Part shown: in pieces, positions 33,848-41,707 of the stretch | How the letters are laid out: every line of letters starts with the position of its first letter | Position numbering within the stretch: position 1 is the first letter of the stretch | Source: Chitinophagaceae bacterium | GTDB lineage: Bacteria; Bacteroidota; Bacteroidia; Chitinophagales; Chitinophagaceae | Reading direction: 5' to 3' | Assembly: GCA_903642275.1 (NCBI GenBank) | Contig: CAHJWK010000008.1 | Coordinates: 1-64,000 of the forward strand | Length of the DNA: 64,000 nucleotides | Position numbers and translations under genes: made by a program | The notes under the pieces: model-generated | What the model was told of the DNA's origin: nothing | Database searches by the model: none | What the model saw: only the letters and a program-made list of their open reading frames with translations

Positions 33848-34876
33848 ATGTATTTTAACTGGAATGATAGTGCAAACCTGTTTTCAAAACTAACTTTTAA
33901 AAGAGGTTTTAATGCTGCCAAGGTTATGGCAAGCTACCAGCTAAGTAAGCTTTTTAAAAAACCGGTGCAGTGGGGTTATCCAATGTCAATTTCATTTGAA
34001 CCAACAACATCCTGCAATTTACGCTGCCCTGAATGCCCGAGTGGTTTAAGAGAATTTACGCGGCCAACCGGTATGCTGAAGAAAGATTTTTTTAAAAGTA
34101 CGATTGATGATATTTATAAAGAGCTGATGTATCTCATTTTTTATTTCCAGGGTGAACCTTTTTTAAATCCTGATTTTTTAGAAATGGTAAAGTATGCGCA
34201 TGATAAAGGCATCTACACAGCTACATCAACCAATGCACATTATTTAAATGATGATAAAGCAAAGCGTACTGTGGAAAGCGGGCTTGACCGTTTGATAATT
34301 TCTATTGATGGCACCACGCAGGATGTTTATAAACAATATCGTGTTGGTGGTAATCTTGATAAGGTTTTACAAGGTGCCCGAAATATTATTAAATGGAAGA
34401 AAGAATTAAACAGTAAAACACCGTTTGTATTTTTTCAATTCTTAGTTGTAAAGCCAAATGAACATCAAATAGAAGATATAAAAAAACTGGCAAAAGAAAT
34501 TGGTGTTGACCAGGTACGTTTTAAAACAGCGCAGGTATATGACTATGAAAATGACCCAAATAATCTTATACCAACTATTGATAAATACAGCCGTTACCGC
34601 AGAAATAAAAATGGCGTGATGAAGAGTAAAAGCGGTATGAAAAATCATTGCTGGAAATTGCAGCAGGGCAATGTAATAACATGGGATGGAATGGTGGTGC
34701 CTTGTTGTTTTGATAAAGATGCCATGCACCGGCTTGGTAACCTGAATATGCAATCATTTAAAGAAATCTGGCACAATAATAATTACAAACAATTCAGAGG
34801 TGAGTTAATGAAAGGCAGGGAAAACATTGATATATGTGCAAACTGCAGTGAAGGCCTCACCGTATGGGAAGACTAA
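33848..34876 (+). CDS. Radical SAM/SPASM domain protein
   Basis: About 342 residues. ATG at 33848 is preferred to an in-frame TTG 15 bases upstream. The radical SAM cluster motif CNLRCPEC gives Cys56, Cys60 and Cys63 for the 4Fe-4S cluster. YFQGEPFLNPDF, TNAHYL and LDRLIISIDG are the SAM-binding core. A SPASM-type C-terminus follows with CWK, VPCCFDKD and ICANC cysteines for auxiliary clusters. Such proteins modify peptides or small molecules; no precursor peptide gene is seen next to it. The following PAP2 gene is 18 bases downstream. Confidence 0.88.
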   Translation: MYFNWNDSANLFSKLTFKRGFNAAKVMASYQLSKLFKKPVQWGYPMSISFEPTTSCNLRCPECPSGLREFTRPTGMLKKDFFKSTIDDIYKELMYLIFYFQGEPFLNPDFLEMVKYAHDKGIYTATSTNAHYLNDDKAKRTVESGLDRLIISIDGTTQDVYKQYRVGGNLDKVLQGARNIIKWKKELNSKTPFVFFQFLVVKPNEHQIEDIKKLAKEIGVDQVRFKTAQVYDYENDPNNLIPTIDKYSRYRRNKNGVMKSKSGMKNHCWKLQQGNVITWDGMVVPCCFDKDAMHRLGNLNMQSFKEIWHNNNYKQFRGELMKGRENIDICANCSEGLTVWED

Positions 34877-34894
34877 TTTAATTATTAATTTTTT

Positions 34895-35731
34895 ATGAAA
34901 CCTGTAATTAATAGCTGTATTGCTGTATTGTTATTTTCAAACCTTTCTTTCGCACAGCAAAATGCATTATCTTCTTTTGATGCTAAAAATGTATATAAAA
35001 TTAGTTGGAAAGCAGACGCGCCTATAACAGGCGCAGGTTTAGGCTTAAGCGTATTAGGCCTTCATTTCATTCAAAATTTAGATTCCATTTCTAGTGCAGA
35101 AGCTTTATCAAAAATGAAAAGTGATGTTCCTGGATTTGACAGGGGTAATGTTGGTTATTACTCGCAAAAAGATAACAACGCAAGCTATATACCATTCTTT
35201 ACAGGCTTTGCTACACCTGTTGCAGTATTGTTATTAAATAAAAATGAACGGCAGCAGGCAGGTACAATTTTAGTTATGTACACAGAAGCACTTTCAATTA
35301 CAGCAGCACTTTATACAATGAGTGCAGGCAACATAAAACGCAGTCGCCCGCTTGTGTATGGAACCAACACACCTTTATCTAAAAGAACAAGCAAAAATTC
35401 CCAGCGCTCTTTTTATGCAGGCCACACCGCCGCAACAGCAACGGGAAGTTTTTTTGCGGCAAAAGTATTTAGTGATTTAAATCCTGATTCTAAACTTAAA
35501 CCATACATGTGGGCTTTTGCAGTTATTCTTCCGGCAGTAACCGGCTATTACAGGTATAAAGCCGGTGAGCATTTTTTAAGTGATAATATTTTAGGTTATG
35601 TGCTTGGTGCAGGTTGTGGCATTCTAGTTCCGCAGTTTCATAAAACACATAAAATATCCGAAAGAGTTAGTTTTTCGCCGGCTTTTGGTGAAGGTTTTAA
35701 AGGCGTTAATATCGCTTATAATTTTAAGTAA
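34895..35731 (+). CDS. PAP2 superfamily phosphatase
   Basis: A 278-residue protein with a signal peptide (NSCIAVLLFSNLSFAQ). The PAP2 triad of motifs is present: NIKRSRPLVYG, SFYAGHTA (catalytic His region) and RYKAGEHFLSDNILG. Hydrophobic segments around 45-60 and 100-130 suggest a membrane-embedded phosphatase acting on lipid phosphates such as undecaprenyl pyrophosphate or lipid A phosphates. The C-terminus (VSFSPAF...GVNIAYNFK) ends in a barrel-like strand, so outer-membrane association is also possible. Probably co-transcribed with the radical SAM gene. Confidence 0.85.
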   Translation: MKPVINSCIAVLLFSNLSFAQQNALSSFDAKNVYKISWKADAPITGAGLGLSVLGLHFIQNLDSISSAEALSKMKSDVPGFDRGNVGYYSQKDNNASYIPFFTGFATPVAVLLLNKNERQQAGTILVMYTEALSITAALYTMSAGNIKRSRPLVYGTNTPLSKRTSKNSQRSFYAGHTAATATGSFFAAKVFSDLNPDSKLKPYMWAFAVILPAVTGYYRYKAGEHFLSDNILGYVLGAGCGILVPQFHKTHKISERVSFSPAFGEGFKGVNIAYNFK

Positions 35732-35749
35732 AACTTAAATGAAAATATG

Positions 35750-35813
35750 AGTTATAAATGATGAGTTGCTTTTATATACCTAACATCATAACTTATCACT
35801 CATATTTATAACT
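35750..35813. terminator. Possible bidirectional hairpin between convergent genes
   Basis: AGTTATAAAT (35750-35759) and ATTTATAACT (35804-35813) pair perfectly over 10 bp, with nested ATGATG/CATCAT inside. It overlaps the OsmC stop. The loop is long, so terminator function is tentative. Confidence 0.4.
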
Positions 35814-36214
35814 TACCAATTAAAGGTTGCTTCTACTTCAATATCAGGATGAATACTTTTTGCAACGGGACAAGTATGTGCAGCATTTTCCAATATCTTT
35901 TTTTGCTTATCATCAAGATTAAGCGATGGAAAATTAAAATCAATCTTCACTTTTGAAACACGCCTCGGGTCAGGCTTCATAAACTTATAGACACTTAATT
36001 TGGCATCACTTAAATCAATATTCATGTCTCTTGCTTTAATACCCATAATGGTTAACATGCAACTGCCCAGCGAAGTAGCCAGCAAATCTGAAGGCGAAAA
36101 ACGTTCACCTTTTCCCTGATTATCTATGGGTGCATCGGTTTCAATAACTATATTACTTTGCATATGCTTTGCTTCTGTTCTTAACTCACCTTTATATATT
36201 ATTTCTGAAGTCAT
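35813..36214 (-). CDS. OsmC family protein
   Basis: A 133-residue OsmC/Ohr-fold protein. One reactive cysteine is in SLGSCMLTIMGIKARD (near residue 53) and the second in AHTCPVAKSIHPD (near 115), the arrangement of peroxide-reducing thiol proteins. FSPSDLLATSLG is conserved. Likely reduces organic hydroperoxides in the cytoplasm. Divergent from the following barrel gene. Confidence 0.9.
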   Translation of the reverse strand: MTSEIIYKGELRTEAKHMQSNIVIETDAPIDNQGKGERFSPSDLLATSLGSCMLTIMGIKARDMNIDLSDAKLSVYKFMKPDPRRVSKVKIDFNFPSLNLDDKQKKILENAAHTCPVAKSIHPDIEVEATFNW

Positions 36215-36256
36215 TACACGAATTTTGTTATAAATTTACGACTATCAAATTATAAC

Positions 36257-37078
36257 ATGCGCAGTAAGATTTATTTGTTTTTATTCTGCTCGGCTTTGTT
36301 TATTTCAGCTTTTGCTCAAACGCCACAAAAAACATTAAGTGAGAAAGATCAAAAGAGAGACGCCCGTAAACAACACATCGCAGAACTTATAAAAAAAGAA
36401 GAAGACGGCACTTTAATTTATAATAAACAATTCTTGTTTGGGTTTAAATTAAACACAGATGGGTGGACTGGCTTGTATGAACATGGCAAATCAAAAAATA
36501 TTACTACTACCAACACCTGGTTCATGGAAATAGGAGAACGCAAAAGCCATAAAGAAGAAAAGCTTACTTCGATTGGGCCTGATGGGTTTCCAAGTGGTAA
36601 CCCTCTTATTTATGGTAAACAGAATGTTTTTTATAACGTAAATATCGGCATTGGGCAACAAAAATTAATTGGAGGCAAAGGACCAAAAAATGGAGTTGCT
36701 GTATCGGCAATCTATGGCGGCGGTTTTTCTGCAGGTCTCTTAAAACCTTACTATGTAACTGTATTAGACAGTAGCGGTAACGGAGCTGTTGATGTAAAAT
36801 ACCAGGGTACTGGTGATAGTGTTTTTCTTGATCCAACACGCTTAATTTCAAGTGCAGGGTTTACGAAAGGATTCAATCAAATTAAAGTTACACCGGGTGT
36901 TATAGCACACGCTGGTTTAAGATTTGATTATGGCAGGTATAACGAATTATTATCTGCTATAGAAGTAGGTATAAGTGCAGAATATTACATTAAAGATATG
37001 CCTATCATGATTTATACAACGCCCAAAAAATTCTTTTACAACACTTATGTAGCTATAGAATTTGGCAAACGTAATTAA
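36257..37078 (+). CDS. Conserved outer-membrane barrel-like protein upstream of lipA
   Basis: A 273-residue protein with a signal peptide (KIYLFLFCSALFISAFAQ). A charged helical linker (EKDQKRDARKQHIAELIKKEEDG) is followed by beta-strand-rich sequence (FLFGFKLNTDGWTGLYEHG, NVFYNVNIGIGQQKLIGGKGPKNG, GVIAHAGLRFDYGRYNELLSAIEVGISAEYYI) ending FYNTYVAIEFGKRN. This looks like a Bacteroidota outer-membrane barrel with no named family that I can give. lipA follows 44 bases downstream on the same strand. Confidence 0.65.
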   Translation: MRSKIYLFLFCSALFISAFAQTPQKTLSEKDQKRDARKQHIAELIKKEEDGTLIYNKQFLFGFKLNTDGWTGLYEHGKSKNITTTNTWFMEIGERKSHKEEKLTSIGPDGFPSGNPLIYGKQNVFYNVNIGIGQQKLIGGKGPKNGVAVSAIYGGGFSAGLLKPYYVTVLDSSGNGAVDVKYQGTGDSVFLDPTRLISSAGFTKGFNQIKVTPGVIAHAGLRFDYGRYNELLSAIEVGISAEYYIKDMPIMIYTTPKKFFYNTYVAIEFGKRN

Positions 37079-37122
37079 CAATTTTATGGCCTTTAATAAT
37101 CAATAATTAGCTTAACCTATTA

Positions 37123-38070
37123 ATGGAAGATACAGGTGTTATATGTGCAAATAATGTTCAGTTAAACATGACTGATGGAAGGCAAGGCAAAACAAAAAAA
37201 CCGGATTGGCTGAGGGTTAAATTACCTATTGGAGAAAGCTATAAGCACGTACGCAACCTTGTTGATACGCATAAACTGCATACAATATGCGAAAGCGGTA
37301 ATTGCCCGAATATGGGTGAATGCTGGGGCGCAGGAACAGCAACATTTATGATATTAGGCAACACATGCACACGAAGCTGTGGCTTTTGTGCTGTAGCAAC
37401 TGGAAGACCGGATGCCATTGATTGGAATGAACCGCAGCGTGTAGCTGAAGCTATTTATTTAATGAAAGTTAAACATGCCGTTATTACAAGTGTTGATAGG
37501 GATGAATTAAAAGACAGCGGGTCAACAATCTGGTATAACACAATTAAAGCAGTAAAAGCATTAAACCCTGAAACAACGCTTGAAACACTGATACCTGATT
37601 TTAAAGGCCAGCCTGCAAATATTCAACCCATTATAGATGCAGCGCCTGAAGTTGTAAGTCATAATATGGAAACAGTTGAACGCTTGACAAAACAGGTGCG
37701 CATACAGGCAAAGTACAGGCGCAGCCTTGAAGTATTACGTATTTTAAAAGAAGGCGGCATGCGCACTAAAACCGGCATCATGCTTGGCTTGGGCGAAACC
37801 AAAGAAGAGCTTATTCAAACCATGCATGATCTTGCTGCTGTTAATGTAGATGTGCTTACACTTGGTCAATATCTTCAGCCAACAACCAAACATCTTTTTG
37901 TGCAGCGTTTTGTGCATCCAGATGAATTTGCAGAATTAAGGGAAATTGGTTATTCACTCGGCTTTGATTATGTAGAAAGCGGTCCGCTGGTTCGTTCATC
38001 TTATCATAGTGAAAAACATGTTATAAACGGTTATGGCAAAAATCAATGGCTGATTGAAAAAATAAAATAA
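37123..38070 (+). CDS. lipA: Lipoyl synthase
   Basis: A 315-residue radical SAM enzyme that inserts two sulphurs into protein-bound octanoyl groups. The auxiliary cluster cysteines are Cys56, Cys61 and Cys67 in [13 protein letters not shown]; the SAM cluster is Cys82, Cys86 and Cys89 in CTRSCGFC. The conserved ending [12 protein letters not shown] is present, including the serine that ligates the auxiliary cluster. Length is typical. LipB is not in the window. Confidence 0.97.
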   Translation: MEDTGVICANNVQLNMTDGRQGKTKKPDWLRVKLPIGESYKHVRNLVDTHKLHTICESGNCPNMGECWGAGTATFMILGNTCTRSCGFCAVATGRPDAIDWNEPQRVAEAIYLMKVKHAVITSVDRDELKDSGSTIWYNTIKAVKALNPETTLETLIPDFKGQPANIQPIIDAAPEVVSHNMETVERLTKQVRIQAKYRRSLEVLRILKEGGMRTKTGIMLGLGETKEELIQTMHDLAAVNVDVLTLGQYLQPTTKHLFVQRFVHPDEFAELREIGYSLGFDYVESGPLVRSSYHSEKHVINGYGKNQWLIEKIK

Positions 38071-38084
38071 ATTTTTTATGTTTG
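38054..38084 (+). promoter_or_regulatory. Promoter TTG-N20-TATGTTTG for the barrel gene
   Basis: TTG (38054-38056) and TATGTTTG (38077-38084) are spaced like Bacteroidota -33/-7 elements and overlap the end of lipA. The ATG at 38122 lies 37 bases downstream. Confidence 0.5.
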
Positions 38085-38121
38085 TCCCCGTTAAAAAACA
38101 CTCAAACTAAACAAAAACATT

Positions 38122-38629
38122 ATGAGAAAAATTTTCATGTTGTTCTTATTAACAACAATTATTATGATTTCAGCAAAAGCACAAGACGATAAAATGTCTG
38201 CTTCAAGTGCAGGTTTTCACTTTTTAGGTGGCATTAATTTAGCTTTGCCTGTGGGCGACCTTAGTGATGGTTCTTCTTTTGGCTTAGGGGCTGAAATAAT
38301 GCCCGAGTACAATATATCAAGCGAAGCTTCATTTTTAGCAACAACCGGTTACACACATTTTTTTAGTAAGGATGGTGGAGATGGTGTTGGTTTTATTCCA
38401 GTGCTGGTTGGAGCAAGATTTTATCCTACCCCCATCATTTTTTGTAGGAGGTAAATTAGGTTTAGGCATATTTACCGGTAGCGGAAGTAGTGAATCCGCA
38501 TTCGATTATCAGCCGCAGATAGGCTATAACGCCACTAAAGTTCAGGTTGAGTTAGGTTATAATGGATGGTCTAAAGACGGAATTACATTTTCGAACATAT
38601 CACTTACTTTGATGTATAAGTTTAAGTAA
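38122..38629 (+). pseudogene. Outer-membrane beta-barrel gene with a frameshift at a C5 run
   Basis: A signal peptide (KIFMLFLLTTIIMISAKAQ) and barrel strands (GGINLALPVGDLSDGSSFGLGAEI, VGARFYPTP) run in the first frame to a TAA at 38452-38454. The second half (FFVGGKLGLGIFTGSG, VQVELGYNGWSKDGITFSN, ending SLTLMYKFK) is in the next frame to 38629. Removing one C from the CCCCC run at 38429-38433 joins them as ARFYPTPSFFVGGKLG, a complete barrel of about 168 residues. The shift may be a sequencing error, a real mutation or phase variation. Promoter and terminator are intact. Confidence 0.8.
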
Positions 38630-38651
38630 CCATCATAGTATTTATTTAATT

Positions 38652-38681
38652 GAAGCTTCCGAAAAAACGGAAGCTTCTTTA
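38652..38681 (+). terminator. Intrinsic terminator
   Basis: GAAGCTTCCG / CGGAAGCTTC, a perfect 10-bp stem with an A6 loop and a T-rich tail, 22 bases after the barrel gene stop and before the tRNA promoter. Confidence 0.8.
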
Positions 38682-38697
38682 TTTATAACCATTTACT

Positions 38698-38705
38698 TAT
38701 TTTTG
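38698..38705 (+). promoter_or_regulatory. -7 element (TATTTTTG) for tRNA-Leu and trigger factor
   Basis: Matches TAnnTTTG and ends 10 bases before the tRNA 5' end, the expected place for a tRNA promoter. It lies between a strong terminator and the tRNA, so it probably also drives tig. Confidence 0.55.
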
Positions 38706-38715
38706 CGCCCCGTTT

Positions 38716-38797
38716 GCGGATGTGGCGAAACTGGCAGACGCACCAGACTTAGGATCTGGCGCCGCAAGGCATGTAGGTTCGATTCCTATCATCCGCA
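38716..38797 (+). tRNA. tRNA-Leu (anticodon TAG)
   Basis: A complete cloverleaf of 82 nt: acceptor GCGGATG pairs with CATCCGC followed by discriminator A; the D-arm contains GGC...GGCAGAC; the anticodon stem CCAGA/TCTGG surrounds the loop CTTAGGA with anticodon TAG at 38750-38752; a long variable arm (class II) and the T-arm GGTTCGATTCC follow. CCA is not encoded. It reads CUA (and possibly other CUN) codons. The trigger factor ATG is 16 bases after its 3' end. Confidence 0.97.
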
Positions 38798-38813
38798 CTA
38801 TTTAACTTCGAGC

Positions 38814-40175
38814 ATGGCAACAATTACACGTGAGAACATCGGAACGCTGAATGATAAGCTAACAGTTAATCTTGAAAGAAATGATTACCTGCCTTCATTT
38901 GAAAAAAGCCTAAAAACGTATGCAAAAAAGGCAAATATTCCAGGCTTTAGAAAAGGTATGGTTCCATCGGGCCTAATAAAAAAAATGTATGGGCAATCTG
39001 TTTTTACGGAAGAAATTTTACGTACAGTAGAAAAAGAGCTGAACAATTATTTAGGTAATGAGCAGCTTGAAATTTTTGCGCAACCATTGCCACTTGAAGT
39101 CGATTCACGCATGTTGGATATAAACAATCCAAGCGATTATGCTTTTGCTTTTGAGATTGGTTTAAAGCCTGATATTGATATAAAGACAGATAATCTGAAT
39201 GTTACTTTTTATAAAGTAGAAGTAACGGAAGAAATGGTGAATGAAGAAATAAACCGCATGCGTACCAAATATGGTAAAATGACTGAACCTGAAGAAATAA
39301 ATAATGAAGAGCAGGTTTTAAATTTTCATTTTACTGAAGCCGATGAACAAGGCAATGCAGTTGAAAATGGAATTGAAAAAGATGATTCATTGATTTTAAA
39401 ATATTTTACCAAAGAAGTAAAGGAACAATTAACTGGTAAAAAAAAGAATGATGTTGTATCAATTCAGCTAAATAAAGCATTTGAAGAAAAAGAACGTGAG
39501 TGGGTTTTACAGGATTTAGGTCTTGATAAAAATAATCCTGAAGACGCAAATAAATTTTTCAATCTTACGATAGCAAAAATTGGCTTTGTTGAAAAAGCGG
39601 ATCTTGATGAAAAATTTTTTAGCAGTGTTTATCCCGAAAGCAGCATTACCAACGAAGAAGAGTTACGTAATGCAGTTAAAGTAGAGATTGAAAATTACTA
39701 TAATATTCAAAGTCGTAACCAGCTTCATGACCAGATATATTATTTTCTTATTGATCATGTTCAGATATCTTTTCCTGAAAACTTTTTAAAACGCTGGTTG
39801 CAGGAAGGTGGTGAAAAAGCAAAATCGTCAGAAGATGCTGAAAAAGAATTACCGGTTTTTTTAGACCAGTTAAAGTGGACATTAATAAACACAAAGGTTG
39901 TTAATGAAAACAAGATTACAGTTGAACAGCATGAAATAAAAGATGCAGCTGTTAAACAAATAACAGGTTATTTACGCAATCAAAATGTAAATGATGCACC
40001 CTGGCTTGAAGAATATGCCAACCGCATGTTGCAGGATAAAAAATTTGTAGATGAAACGTATATGCGACTGCAATCAGAAAAGCTTTTTAATTTTTTAGAA
40101 AGCAAAGCAACTATTATTGAAGAACCAGTAAGCGCAGAAGTATTACAACAAAAAATGCATCACCACCATCATTAA
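38814..40175 (+). CDS. tig: Trigger factor
   Basis: A ribosome-associated chaperone of 453 residues. The start is ATG 38814; a longer open frame upstream runs through the tRNA and is not coding. The ribosome-docking loop is GFRKGMVPSGLIKKMYG (about 45-61). A PPIase-like middle domain contains EEQVLNFHFTEADEQGN, and helical C-terminal arms follow. The protein ends in five histidines (MHHHHH), unusual for this family. Its stop codon overlaps the convergent ABC gene stop by 3 bases. It is probably co-transcribed with tRNA-Leu. Confidence 0.93.
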   Translation: MATITRENIGTLNDKLTVNLERNDYLPSFEKSLKTYAKKANIPGFRKGMVPSGLIKKMYGQSVFTEEILRTVEKELNNYLGNEQLEIFAQPLPLEVDSRMLDINNPSDYAFAFEIGLKPDIDIKTDNLNVTFYKVEVTEEMVNEEINRMRTKYGKMTEPEEINNEEQVLNFHFTEADEQGNAVENGIEKDDSLILKYFTKEVKEQLTGKKKNDVVSIQLNKAFEEKEREWVLQDLGLDKNNPEDANKFFNLTIAKIGFVEKADLDEKFFSSVYPESSITNEEELRNAVKVEIENYYNIQSRNQLHDQIYYFLIDHVQISFPENFLKRWLQEGGEKAKSSEDAEKELPVFLDQLKWTLINTKVVNENKITVEQHEIKDAAVKQITGYLRNQNVNDAPWLEEYANRMLQDKKFVDETYMRLQSEKLFNFLESKATIIEEPVSAEVLQQKMHHHHH

Positions 40176-40798
40176 AATGTTTTGAGTTTAAAACTTTGCA
40201 TGTTTAATTTCTCTTTGCAAAATTTATATTCATTTATATCATTGCTTGCAACAATCAGCAACCTGTTTTTGCAAAACATTTCAATCCAGTTATAATACAG
40301 GTTATATCCATTCTCATCAAGATTGGTACAAGGCTCATCAAGTAAAATAAACTGTACATCAGAAAATATTGCCTGTGCCAGTTTTAATCTTTGTTTCATA
40401 CCGCTGCTATAATAGCGTATTTGCTTATCCGCAGATGCCGTTAATTCAGCTTTACTTAAAATATCTTCAACAGAAAGTTTATTAATAAATTTTTTAAATT
40501 TTGAGTGAAAAAAAAGTAATTCTTTTCCGGTCATTTCTTCAACCAATTCAAAATAAGGTGCTGCAAAAGACATATGCTGGTGAACAGTTTCAGGTTTAAG
40601 CTTGTCATCAATTTGCCATTCTGCAGTTCCTTCATTTAAAATTACAGAAGAAGACAAAGCCTGCACCAAAGTGCTTTTACCACTTCCGTTTGCACCAATA
40701 ATAGCATAAGATTTTTTAGAATTGAATTCATAAGTAAGGTTACGAAAAATCCATTCACGGCTAAACCGTTTGCCGGCATTAGTAAGAGTTATTTTCAT
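40172..40798 (-). CDS. ABC transporter ATP-binding protein
   Basis: A 208-residue single nucleotide-binding domain. Walker A is GANGSGKST (about 35-43), the signature is YSSGMKQRLKLAQA, and Walker B is FILLDEPCTNLDENG. The compact size and the SSGMKQRL signature are like CcmA-type or small export ATPases. No permease gene is adjacent, so its transporter partner is elsewhere. It is the last gene of the minus-strand lipid A block, 29 bases after lpxA. Confidence 0.85.
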   Translation of the reverse strand: MKITLTNAGKRFSREWIFRNLTYEFNSKKSYAIIGANGSGKSTLVQALSSSVILNEGTAEWQIDDKLKPETVHQHMSFAAPYFELVEEMTGKELLFFHSKFKKFINKLSVEDILSKAELTASADKQIRYYSSGMKQRLKLAQAIFSDVQFILLDEPCTNLDENGYNLYYNWIEMFCKNRLLIVASNDINEYKFCKEKLNMQSFKLKTF

Positions 40799-40827
40799 AT
40801 TGATGGAAGTAACAAGCTGATGTGCGG

Positions 40828-41625
40828 TTAATCATCATCTTCATCCGTTTTTGTATAACGTTTAATGATGCCGCGTTCACTTTCGCGTACAAAACTGAGA
40901 ATCTCTTCCCGCTCATCACTGGCAGCCATTTCTTCTTCTATAAATTCAAGTGCCTTCGAAGTATTAAGCCCTTTATTATAAATGATGCGATACATATCAA
41001 GTATCTGGTTAATCTTTTCAAGTGAGAATCCTCTGCGCTTTAAACCCACACTGTTTACGCCTCCATAACTTAAAGGATTGCGCACCGCTTTTATATAAGG
41101 CGGCACATCTTTACGCACCAGGCTTCCGCCTGCAATAAACGCGCTTTGGCCAATTTTTACAAACTGGTGAATAGCTGTAAAACCTGCCACCCATGCATAA
41201 TCAGCCATTACTACATGGCCTGCCATCTGGCTGTTATTACTCATAATACAATTATTGCCAACAGCACAATCATGCGCAATATGACTATAAGCCATAATGA
41301 GGCAATTATTACCAACAGAAGTTTTCCATCTGTCTCTTGTTCCGCGATGAATAGTAACAAATTCCCTGATGGTTGTATTATCACCAATTTCAACCGTGGT
41401 TTGTTCACCTTTAAACTTTAAATCCTGTGGCACTGCACCTAAAACTGCACCTGGAAAAATACGGCAATTTTTACCAATGCGCACACCTTCCATTATTGTT
41501 ACATTGCTGCCTACCCATGTGCCTTCGCCAATTGTTACGTTTTGATGAATTACTGTGAAAGGATCAATTTTTACATTTTCAGCAAGCTTGGTATCGGGAT
41601 GGATATACGTATGCGGATGGATCAT
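40828..41625 (-). CDS. lpxA: UDP-N-acetylglucosamine acyltransferase
   Basis: A 265-residue left-handed beta-helix enzyme for the first step of lipid A synthesis. Hexapeptide repeats run from about residue 10 to 190 (KLAENVKIDPFTVIHQNVTI, IMEGVRIGKNCRIFPGAVLG). The catalytic histidine lies in IMAYSHIAHDCAVGNN. The C-terminal helical domain (AVRNPLSYGGVNSVGLKRRG) is typical. The tail (KTDEDDD) is acidic. It acts with LpxC-FabZ and LpxD encoded just upstream. Confidence 0.95.
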   Translation of the reverse strand: MIHPHTYIHPDTKLAENVKIDPFTVIHQNVTIGEGTWVGSNVTIMEGVRIGKNCRIFPGAVLGAVPQDLKFKGEQTTVEIGDNTTIREFVTIHRGTRDRWKTSVGNNCLIMAYSHIAHDCAVGNNCIMSNNSQMAGHVVMADYAWVAGFTAIHQFVKIGQSAFIAGGSLVRKDVPPYIKAVRNPLSYGGVNSVGLKRRGFSLEKINQILDMYRIIYNKGLNTSKALEFIEEEMAASDEREEILSFVRESERGIIKRYTKTDEDDD

Positions 41626-41666
41626 TCTTATACTTAAGCTTTTTGCTGATTTTTAAGTTTAACGCG

Positions 41667-41674
41667 CAAAGTTA
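41667..41674 (-). promoter_or_regulatory. Candidate -7 element (TAACTTTG) before lpxA
   Basis: On the minus strand this matches TAnnTTTG, 41 bases upstream of the lpxA ATG, in the spacer after lpxC-fabZ. Confidence 0.35.
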
Positions 41675-41707
41675 AATGTTCAGATTTAAAGTAACGCTAA
41701 ATTGGTA

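Noticed and set aside
38703-38813. Upstream extension of the trigger factor frame.
   Set aside because: The first 37 codons lie over tRNA-Leu; the family N-terminus begins at the ATG at 38814.
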